The notes below the pieces were generated by a model. The model worked only from the letters and a program-made list of their open reading frames with translations. It ran no database searches and was not told where the DNA came from. A stretch of DNA of 20,316 nucleotides from Alkanophaga liquidiphilum (lineage in GTDB: Archaea; Halobacteriota; Syntropharchaeia; Alkanophagales; B39-G2), in assembly GCA_029259535.1 (NCBI GenBank), contig JAPHEF010000035.1, positions 1 to 20,316 on the forward strand, given 5' to 3'. Positions 6,274-12,294 of this stretch are shown piece after piece; positions within the stretch are counted from its first letter, which is position 1; the number at the start of each line of letters is the position of its first letter. Made by a program: the position numbers and the translations under genes.

Positions 6274-7317
6274 ATGGAAGAGCTAAAGGCCCTATTGACG
6301 AGGTTATCGGACGCCCATGGCATTGCGGGCTATGAAGACGAGGTTCGACAGATCGTGGCTGAGGAGCTTGAAGATTACGTTGACGAGATAAAAGTGGACA
6401 AACTTGGAAATCTCGTGGCGACGAAGCACGGCAGCCCGCCATCCGTGATGCTTGCAGCGCATATGGACGAAATTGGACTGATGGTCAAGTATATCGAGGA
6501 CGACGGCTTCATCAGGTTCACAAAAATTGGCGGCTGGTTCGACCAGACTCTCCTGAGCCAGCGGGTCGTCCTCCACGGACGCAAAGGCAAAGTCGTCGGC
6601 GTCGTCGGCTCGAAGCCCCCGCACCTCATGAAAGAGGAGGAGCGAAAGAAGGCTGTGGAGGCTAAGGATATGTTTATCGACGTCGGCGCAAGCAGCCGTA
6701 AAGAAGTCGAGGACATGGGGATCATGCCCGGCACACCTGTGACGCTTGACAGGGAGCTGACAACGCTCGTGAACGGGAGGGTGACTGGAAAGGCGCTTGA
6801 CAACAGAGCGGGCGTTACGATGATGATTGAAGCATTAAGGCGAACGGATGCGAAGTGCACGATTCACGCAGTTGCGACTGTTCAGGAGGAAGTCGGACTG
6901 AAGGGCGCCCGGACGTCAGCGTTCGAGCTGAATCCTGACGTCGCCGTCGCCACCGAAATTGCGGTTGCGAGACAGCTCGGCGTCGAGAAGAAAGACGCTG
7001 CTATAGAGCTCGACAAAGGTCCTGTAATCACAGTCTCGGACGCCGCCGGTCGCGGCATAATAACGCCACCGCTCGTGCTCCGCTGGCTCACCGAAACGGC
7101 AGAAAAACACAAAATTGAGTACCAACTGAGCGTCTCTGAGGGCGGCACGACCGACGCCACCGCAATTTTCCTGACGCGGAGCGGCGTGCCTGCGGGCGTC
7201 GTGAGCGTGCCCGCTCGTTACATCCACTCCCCTGTCGAAGTTTTGAGCCTAAAAGACCTCGATAGGTGTGCGGAGCTGCTAGCTAAAGCCCTCGAAAACG
7301 CCGCTGATTACTTCTAA
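6274..7317 (+). CDS. M42 family metallo-aminopeptidase (TET / FrvX type)
   Basis: A 347-aa zinc or cobalt aminopeptidase of the M42 family; relatives form dodecameric tetrahedral particles that degrade peptides released by the proteasome. The metal-site residues are present: His63 (AAHMDEIG), Asp176 (GKALDNRAG), the Glu205-Glu206 pair (VQEEVG), an acidic ligand at Glu228 (ATEIA, where many members have Asp) and His318 (RYIHSPVEVL). The PA-like insert runs from about residue 70 to 165. The ATG at 6274 follows GGTTGGTTGAG and matches usual family starts. The gene has its own promoter, divergent from alba, and is followed by tRNA-Thr after 35 bp. Substrate choice (acidic versus broad) cannot be told from sequence. 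Confidence 0.92.
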   Translation: MEELKALLTRLSDAHGIAGYEDEVRQIVAEELEDYVDEIKVDKLGNLVATKHGSPPSVMLAAHMDEIGLMVKYIEDDGFIRFTKIGGWFDQTLLSQRVVLHGRKGKVVGVVGSKPPHLMKEEERKKAVEAKDMFIDVGASSRKEVEDMGIMPGTPVTLDRELTTLVNGRVTGKALDNRAGVTMMIEALRRTDAKCTIHAVATVQEEVGLKGARTSAFELNPDVAVATEIAVARQLGVEKKDAAIELDKGPVITVSDAAGRGIITPPLVLRWLTETAEKHKIEYQLSVSEGGTTDATAIFLTRSGVPAGVVSVPARYIHSPVEVLSLKDLDRCAELLAKALENAADYF

Positions 7318-7321
7318 CAAA

Positions 7322-7331
7322 TTTTTTAAAT
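7322..7331 (+). promoter_or_regulatory. Putative TATA box of tRNA-Thr
   Basis: TTTTTTAAAT lies 22-31 nt before the tRNA 5' end, the usual distance for an archaeal promoter. Confidence 0.5.
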
Positions 7332-7352
7332 GGCAACGTAATTAGTAATAAA

Positions 7353-7426
7353 GCCGCTGTAGCTTAGCCCGGAAGAGCGGCTGACTCGTAATCAGCAGGT
7401 CGGGGGTTCAAATCCCCCCAGCGGCT
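7353..7426 (+). tRNA. tRNA-Thr (anticodon CGT)
   Basis: A full 74-nt cloverleaf: acceptor GCCGCTG/CAGCGGC, anticodon stem 7380-7384/7392-7396 with loop CTCGTAA (anticodon 7387-7389, CGT, reading ACG), and T arm GGGGG-TTCAAAT-CCCCC at 7402-7418. The discriminator base is T, as in archaeal threonine tRNAs. There is no intron and no encoded CCA. Confidence 0.96.
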
Positions 7427-7443
7427 CTTTAAGACCAGGATAT

Positions 7444-7719
7444 TTAATTAGTGAGAGTTGAGAAGCCGGTTACGTTGTGCGAATTCCTCCAGTCTAAGCG
7501 CTCGTGAGAAAACAACAGGGTTCTCGTGCTGAGAGCAGAGCTACTGTAGACCACCCCGTCCAAAGGACTTGAGTCTGGGACCCAAATGCCGTGAGCGTAA
7601 ATTGCTGCTAATCCGCACTTCTTCACGCTCACCCTTTCCTTTCTTGTCCGCCCGACTTCCAAATCCCTAAGTCCGAGCGCTACAACAGTGTCATCCTTCC
7701 CACATCTCGGGCAACTCAT
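7444..7719 (-). CDS. Small protein with a degenerate zinc ribbon, function unknown
   Basis: A 91-aa frame that starts with MSCPRCGKDD and has a later KKCGL at about 33-37. This looks like a zinc ribbon in which the first cysteine of the second pair is replaced by Val or Lys, so metal binding is doubtful. From about residue 45 the sequence is rich in Ser and Thr, with no recognisable domain. Support for coding: a ribosome site GGGGG shortly before the ATG, and a start 10 bp after the stop of the RAM-domain gene on the same strand. It ends 17 bp from the opposing tRNA-Thr. I do not recognise it; it may be a decaying gene. Confidence 0.4.
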   Translation of the reverse strand: MSCPRCGKDDTVVALGLRDLEVGRTRKERVSVKKCGLAAIYAHGIWVPDSSPLDGVVYSSSALSTRTLLFSHERLDWRNSHNVTGFSTLTN

Positions 7720-7729
7720 TCCTACCCCC

Positions 7730-7975
7730 TCACTTCAGCCGTTTAGTAAACACAGTCCTCGTCCTCAGGACGCCATCCATCTTCCGCACTTTATTCATCA
7801 CAAAATCTAAAGCGTCATCCACACGCTCGACTTCGATTTTTACGAGGATATCGAAGTCACCAGTTACGAGATAAACCTCAGATGCCTCCTTCGCTCTCAC
7901 AAGCTCCTCTGCAACCTCCATCTCCCTGCCCACAAAGGTCTCAACAGCGAGCAGTATGATGGCATCATGCGCCAT
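7730..7975 (-). CDS. Stand-alone RAM (Lrp/AsnC ligand-binding) domain protein
   Basis: An 81-aa protein consisting only of the effector-binding domain of Lrp/AsnC regulators: AIILLAVETFVGREMEVAEEL, VYLVTGDFDILVKIEVE and MNKVRKMDGVLRTRTVFTKRL, the alternating strands and helices of the RAM fold. No helix-turn-helix precedes it, so it cannot bind DNA the usual way. Such proteins form rings that bind amino acids or partner with full Lrp proteins. The ATG at 7975 has GGTGGTGGGA before it; weaker in-frame starts lie up to 12 nt upstream. Its own TATA box lies near 8006-8014. The ligand is unknown. Confidence 0.82.
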   Translation of the reverse strand: MAHDAIILLAVETFVGREMEVAEELVRAKEASEVYLVTGDFDILVKIEVERVDDALDFVMNKVRKMDGVLRTRTVFTKRLK

Positions 7976-8003
7976 TCCCACCACCAAGCAGTATTTAATC
8001 TTT

Positions 8004-8015
8004 AATTATTTAAAA
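8004..8015 (-). promoter_or_regulatory. Putative TATA box of the RAM-domain gene
   Basis: The minus strand reads TTTAAATAATT here, about 31-40 nt upstream of the ATG at 7975, predicting a short leader with the GGTGG ribosome site. Confidence 0.45.
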
Positions 8016-8107
8016 CCTCTAATGATGAGAAAAGGCATCCCTTGTAGGCAACATTCTCCGCCACTTAGCCCCTTAGCGGTTTCGGGCTCGCTCGAGATGG
8101 TCAAGAG

Positions 8108-8671
8108 TTACCTGGCGCCCTTTGCTATTCGTTCTTTCTCTTCCTTCTGACTTATGGAGAAGCACTTTCTGTTTTTCGCTGCCGAAATTATTTCTTCTGC
8201 GAGGCACTCCTCTATGCTGCGCCCACTCTTGAATGCTGCTCTCTGCGCGCCTTTGGCTATGAACATCAGAGCTTGGTCGACTCGACGCTGCGTTGACGTG
8301 TCAACCGCTTTCGGGACTGCAATGCCGCCATATTTGAGGCGGACGGTCTCTTCCCTTGGTCCTGCGTTCATGATGGCATCCACAAGCAATTGTAGGGGGT
8401 TTTCTTTTGTCCGCTCGTAGATGATGTCGAAGGCGTCTTTGACGATGTTGTAAGCTTTGAGCTTCTTGCCCGTGTTCTTCCCAGAGCGCATCATCTTGTT
8501 TATCAGCCGCTCGACGATGCAGACCTCCGCCTTCGCAAACGGCTTCTTTGCGTGACGTCCGCCGGTATGGAGTGCGGACTTCGGCTCCAGAGCGATGTAG
8601 CGGTGCAGCGCTATGTCCTTAATATCAACCTCTGTGGGGTCCCACTTCCTAAATATCAAATTCTGCGGCAT
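8108..8671 (-). CDS. rps7: Small ribosomal subunit protein uS7
   Basis: A 187-aa archaeal uS7, which binds the 3' major domain of 16S rRNA and organises the head of the small subunit. The hallmarks are the N-terminal FRKWDPTEVDIKDIALHRYI, KPFAKAEVCIVERLINKMM, NPLQLLVDAIMNAGPREET, RRVDQALMFIAKGA and SIEECLAEEIISAA. The ATG at 8671 follows GGGGAG; the in-frame TTG at 8689 is less likely. It is the last gene of the nusA-uS12-uS7 group, 54 bp after uS12. In many euryarchaea elongation factor genes follow here; in this window none does. Confidence 0.95.
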   Translation of the reverse strand: MPQNLIFRKWDPTEVDIKDIALHRYIALEPKSALHTGGRHAKKPFAKAEVCIVERLINKMMRSGKNTGKKLKAYNIVKDAFDIIYERTKENPLQLLVDAIMNAGPREETVRLKYGGIAVPKAVDTSTQRRVDQALMFIAKGAQRAAFKSGRSIEECLAEEIISAAKNRKCFSISQKEEKERIAKGAR

Positions 8672-8725
8672 TGCGGCTCCCCAGTTCAAATTTCAGCCCA
8701 GTCCAGTTCGCCTCTCTCCTCAGTC

Positions 8726-9154
8726 TCACCTTATCGGTTTCTCCTTCTTACCCTTGACCAATTCTTTCAGCGAAACGTCGTTCACCGCAATTACTCGGTA
8801 GCGGACGCCGGGGATGTCTCCCATCGAACGTCCTTTACGTCCGCCGATGCCCTCCACGAGAACCTCGTCGTGCTCGTCGATGAACTTGATGGCGCCGTCG
8901 CCGGGGGCGAAGGCTGTAATCTGCTTGCCGTTCTTGATGAGCTGGACGCGGACGCATTTCCGTATGCCGGAGCATGGCTGTTTTGCCTCAATACCCACTT
9001 TTTCAAGGACGATACCCCTCGCCATGTGCGAGCCTTCGAGGGGGTCGTGCTTCTGCTTCAGGCGGAACAGGCGCCGCACGTAGTCCTTGTCCTTCTTCTT
9101 CCACCTCCTCCGGTCCTTTTTCAGCTTCCTTACCGCATATAGCCCGTAGCTCAT
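8726..9154 (-). CDS. rps12: Small ribosomal subunit protein uS12
   Basis: A 142-aa archaeal uS12 of the decoding centre. It shows KARGIVLEKVGIEAKQP-like and IRKCVRVQLIKNGKQITAF segments, DGAIKFIDEHDEVLVEGIGG, and the C-terminal SLKELVKGKKEKPIR. The ATG at 9154 gives exactly the usual length and has GAGGGG just upstream; a GTG at 9163 overlaps the nusA stop and would add three residues. Tightly coupled to nusA (5 bp). Confidence 0.96.
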   Translation of the reverse strand: MSYGLYAVRKLKKDRRRWKKKDKDYVRRLFRLKQKHDPLEGSHMARGIVLEKVGIEAKQPCSGIRKCVRVQLIKNGKQITAFAPGDGAIKFIDEHDEVLVEGIGGRKGRSMGDIPGVRYRVIAVNDVSLKELVKGKKEKPIR

Positions 9155-9159
9155 TCCCC

Positions 9160-9588
9160 TCACTTTATTATCACGTTATCAATTCCTAAGTTCCGCTGCA
9201 TTAAAAGCTTTATCTTCCGGATATTTCGCCCGTTCTTCCCGATGGCGATGGCTTTGTCCCTCGCCAGCACCTCGACGTAAGCCCATTTCTTGTTGTTCCT
9301 GTCGAAAATCTGCACGTTCTTCACACAAATCGGACGAAGGAGATTTTCGAGAAACTCACGAACGTCAGGAGAATGCTCGACGACCTCTATCTCTTTGCCT
9401 AAGAGGCGTCTCACCTTGTTGATATTGCACCCCCGCCGCCCGATGGCGAGTCCCATGTGCCCTTGCTTGACCACCATTATCAGCTTGTTGCCATCCTCGT
9501 CGATGACACAGTCTTTAACGGTAGCACCAGTCAGGCTCTCAAATAGGCTTATATATCTTATTTTGTCAGTATCAAGCCTTAAATTCAT
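9160..9588 (-). CDS. nusA: Archaeal NusA-like transcription factor (two KH domains)
   Basis: A 142-aa protein of two KH RNA-binding domains, matching archaeal NusA, which lacks the N-terminal and S1 parts of bacterial NusA. The two GxxG loops are visible: LAIGRRGCNINKVRRLLG (about 47-64) and IAIGKNGRNIRKIKLL (about 114-129). It begins at an ATG preceded by AGGTG. Its place between the polymerase genes and uS12 is the standard euryarchaeal arrangement. A TATA box near 9646-9655 suggests a separate start of transcription for nusA-uS12-uS7. Confidence 0.95.
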   Translation of the reverse strand: MNLRLDTDKIRYISLFESLTGATVKDCVIDEDGNKLIMVVKQGHMGLAIGRRGCNINKVRRLLGKEIEVVEHSPDVREFLENLLRPICVKNVQIFDRNNKKWAYVEVLARDKAIAIGKNGRNIRKIKLLMQRNLGIDNVIIK

Positions 9589-9645
9589 GCATACGCACCT
9601 TCCCTGCCCCCACTCACCGTCCTCTGCCTCCTTCTCCTCATTTAT

Positions 9646-9655
9646 TATTTATAAA
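9646..9655 (-). promoter_or_regulatory. TATA box for nusA-uS12-uS7
   Basis: The minus strand reads TTTATAAATA in the 100-bp gap between eL30 and nusA. Transcription would start near 9620-9626, giving a leader of about 30-40 nt. Confidence 0.55.
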
Positions 9656-9688
9656 GCTTTTGCAGCCATGGAATCGCAGGAGCGGGAC

Positions 9689-9985
9689 TTACTCGCTTTC
9701 ACGTTTCAAATGTAGGATTTCAGACTCCCCGCTATCGATGACACAGAGTGCCGCTACTGAGAAAGGCTTGCCGCACGCCCGTCCGAGCTCCATGTTCGTC
9801 CCGGGATATTCATAAGCGATTTCTTGAAAAGCTTTCATTTTCTCTTTTACTTCTACGGGGCAGTTCGCCGCATATATCACGAGCTTCCCTTTCCCGCTTT
9901 CCAGCGCCTTCAGCGTCTGTTTCGTCCCCATGAGCACGGTCCCCGTCCGTATTGCAATCTGCAACTCCCTGTTCACATCAAGCAT
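9689..9985 (-). CDS. rpl30e: Large ribosomal subunit protein eL30
   Basis: A 98-aa member of the L7Ae/L30e fold family. Family signatures are the N-terminal DVNRELQIAIRTGTVLMGTKQTLKAL, LVIYAANCPVEVKEKM and YPGTNMELGRACGKPFSVAALCVID. The length is normal. The ATG follows AGGGGAG, and the gene begins 11 bp after rpoA2, so it is the last member of the polymerase operon before the next promoter. Confidence 0.96.
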   Translation of the reverse strand: MLDVNRELQIAIRTGTVLMGTKQTLKALESGKGKLVIYAANCPVEVKEKMKAFQEIAYEYPGTNMELGRACGKPFSVAALCVIDSGESEILHLKRESE

Positions 9986-9996
9986 GCTCTCTCCCC

Positions 9997-12294
9997 TTAC
10001 GCCTTAGCTTTTTTCAGCTCCTTCATCAATTGGTCAAACCTTTTCGCAACAAGCTCCACATCGCCGGTCCCAAGCCTTATCGGCTGCCCGACGATTACGT
10101 TTTCGGTGACGCCACGGAGCTCATCAACATACCCATACATCGCAGCGTCGAGCAGATGGTTTACCGTGACCTCAAACGCTGCCCTTGAGAGCACGGATGC
10201 CTTCTCGCCAGCGACGCCGTGCCGTCCTATCTGCTTGATCTCGCCGTCCACGGTCATCATGTCCGCAACGAGCATGATGTGCCGCACGTCCACGTTCAAC
10301 CCTTGTTCCTCAAGCGTGTTTATCATCTCTTCGATTATTGCGTTGCGTGCAGCCTCTATGCCGAGGACTTCAGCTATTTCATGGACGTTGTTCGTCGTCG
10401 TCCTCCGGTAGTCGATACCTTCAATCTGCATGACCTTCTTCAGGGCGGACCCCTCGGTATAAAGCACGTATTCCCGACTCTTTTCATCCATCCGTATGAT
10501 GACCCTTTTTATGCCCTCTATACCTTTGACGAGGATGTTTGCTATTTCTTCTTCGAGCCGCAGGAGCTTGCGATACGATTTCTCACCCAAATGCACCAAT
10601 ATGCACTTCTCTTCCTCAATAAATTCTAATTCAAACCCCTTCTTTGAAAGTCCTTCCTCAATCTTTGCAATCGCATCTTCCACGGTTATCCGCTTCTTTT
10701 CAAGCATCTCTTCCTTCAGCCGCACAACGACGAGCATCCTGTCCACGTCAGCCCTAACCTCTGCTATGTGCGAGACTCTTGTCTCCTCAATCTCCATGGC
10801 GAGCCCCTCCGCCTTATTCTTGTCGTGCGCGTATTTGTCCTCAAGATAGACCGTCATCACCGGCGTTGAGGGGTTTTTCCTCGCATCCACGATTTCTATA
10901 ATGCGCGGCAAGCCCAGCGTCACATATATCGCTCCGACCCCCGCATAGTGGAACGTCCGCATCGTGTTGTGCGTGATTATGCCCTCGAACGTCATGAACG
11001 TCTCGAAACCCTCGACTGAGACGTCGTAAACGTGCTCGTCGCCACACTTAACCTCGCAAAGCTCCACTATTTCATCCCAGACAACGTCCTCTGCGTCCCC
11101 GTCGTCGTTGTTGCCGCCGTCTGCCGCTTCTGGAATCCTCAATACATACTGACTACCCTCACGCCTCTTCGTGGAGAAAATCCCAAACCTCGTGAGGAGT
11201 AGTGCAAATCCGTCCGCCAGCTCCTTTGAGCGCAAACGCAGCTCAACCTCGCCGCTCACATCAAAATACTCATGCAACAAGCCTCTTACAAATTCTTCAT
11301 TTGCGTTATACACAAAATTTGGCAATCTGTTCCTGCCTGTAAGTCTTTGCAGCATCTTAGACTCCCAATCAAGCTTGGGCGCTGCTGCCGTTGCATTGCC
11401 GCTGCTGAAGTATGCTCCTAAGGCGCGCCCTAAATCGTAGTCAAGCTTAACCTTGCGACCCTCAAAATTCAAGGTCTCAATACTGCTCACGGGCAAGAAT
11501 TTCACTACGGGAATCCTGTCCCCGAGTCTGAGCTCGCTTCCCCTTACTGGGACAATTTTGTTTTCCTCTTTGATTACGAAGGAGTGGTAATCAGTGGCGA
11601 TTATCTCCCTGCCGGATGCTGTTCTCACCTTTAACAGCCGCTGGGGGGCTTTGTGCCTTATGCATGCCAGAACTCTCTTCCAGCGGATTTTCCCGTTGGC
11701 GTCTAAGCTCGGAACGAGGATGTTCACGTCGAGAGGCAGCTCACAAACCTCGGCATCACTGCCACCAAACTTTAAACAGCCGTATTTTGAAATGCAGCGA
11801 TCTACAAGCGCTCCTATCTCCACGGGTTTTATTTCCTCACCCTCCTTTACTATAATCCGCTCGCCGTAGGGCAGGGACATTTGCGTGCCGGGCTCGCCTA
11901 TGGACTGCGCGGCGACTATGCCTACGGCTTCGCATGGTTCTACTTTTGCCGTCTCGTATTTTTCCACAACGGTATTCAAAATCTTAGCAAAGAGCTGCCT
12001 ATCCAGCTTTATGCCCCGTAATCTTCTCAGAAGCTCCTCTTTGATGCTCTCAGGCACTGGAAGCGCACTGATTTCCCACTCCTTTTCTTCCTCAGTGAGC
12101 TCACCCTCCTTAGCCTTCAGCGTCATCAGAATCTTCTTAAGTTCCTTCTCGTCCAGAGTTTCGACACCAAACTCCTCGCTCAAGCTTTTAAACAAGTTTC
12201 CGAAAGCCTCAACGTCGAACTCCTTGATCTCAAACTTCTCTGAAAGCTCCTTTATTATGTTCTTTTCGAGCTCCGTTAAGTTCGCTACGCTCAT
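9997..12294 (-). CDS. rpoA2: DNA-directed RNA polymerase subunit A'' with an intein
   Basis: A 765-aa precursor. After removal of the intein (residues 140-443) a 461-aa A'' subunit remains, carrying the C-terminal third of the largest polymerase subunit: EAVGIVAAQSIGEPGTQM, then TMRTFHYAGVGAIYVTLGLP (trigger loop), the jaw region, RHIMLVADMMTVDGEI and AAFEVTVNHLLDAA near the end. The first 115 or so residues are charged and helical and somewhat longer than in some homologues. The start codon overlaps the stop of rpoA1 by 4 bp (ATGA), so translation is coupled. The intein separates GEPGTQM from TMRTFH, so unspliced protein cannot have a working trigger loop. Confidence 0.96.
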   Translation of the reverse strand: MSVANLTELEKNIIKELSEKFEIKEFDVEAFGNLFKSLSEEFGVETLDEKELKKILMTLKAKEGELTEEEKEWEISALPVPESIKEELLRRLRGIKLDRQLFAKILNTVVEKYETAKVEPCEAVGIVAAQSIGEPGTQMSLPYGERIIVKEGEEIKPVEIGALVDRCISKYGCLKFGGSDAEVCELPLDVNILVPSLDANGKIRWKRVLACIRHKAPQRLLKVRTASGREIIATDYHSFVIKEENKIVPVRGSELRLGDRIPVVKFLPVSSIETLNFEGRKVKLDYDLGRALGAYFSSGNATAAAPKLDWESKMLQRLTGRNRLPNFVYNANEEFVRGLLHEYFDVSGEVELRLRSKELADGFALLLTRFGIFSTKRREGSQYVLRIPEAADGGNNDDGDAEDVVWDEIVELCEVKCGDEHVYDVSVEGFETFMTFEGIITHNTMRTFHYAGVGAIYVTLGLPRIIEIVDARKNPSTPVMTVYLEDKYAHDKNKAEGLAMEIEETRVSHIAEVRADVDRMLVVVRLKEEMLEKKRITVEDAIAKIEEGLSKKGFELEFIEEEKCILVHLGEKSYRKLLRLEEEIANILVKGIEGIKRVIIRMDEKSREYVLYTEGSALKKVMQIEGIDYRRTTTNNVHEIAEVLGIEAARNAIIEEMINTLEEQGLNVDVRHIMLVADMMTVDGEIKQIGRHGVAGEKASVLSRAAFEVTVNHLLDAAMYGYVDELRGVTENVIVGQPIRLGTGDVELVAKRFDQLMKELKKAKA
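10966..11877 (-). mobile_element. Intein in RpoA'' (304 aa) with degenerate LAGLIDADG endonuclease
   Basis: The intein runs from Ser140 to Asn443 of the precursor, and the following extein residue is Thr444. Splicing motifs are complete: Ser1; block B with T-D-Y-H (residues 234-237); block F HVYDVSVEGFETFM; and block G ITHN before Thr. The middle holds two LAGLIDADG-like blocks: YDLGRALGAYFSSGN (about 286-300) and VRGLLHEYFDVSGEV (about 336-350). The acidic residues expected at the ends of both (Glu/Asp before the final Gly) are Ser or Val-Ser here. The protein should still splice, but the endonuclease is probably inactive. The acidic Asn/Asp-rich linker near 392-403 is also typical of a decaying central domain. 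Confidence 0.93.

Noticed and set aside
8021..8107. Possible C/D RNA starting at ATGATGA (8022-8028)
   Set aside because: No box D follows within a sensible distance.
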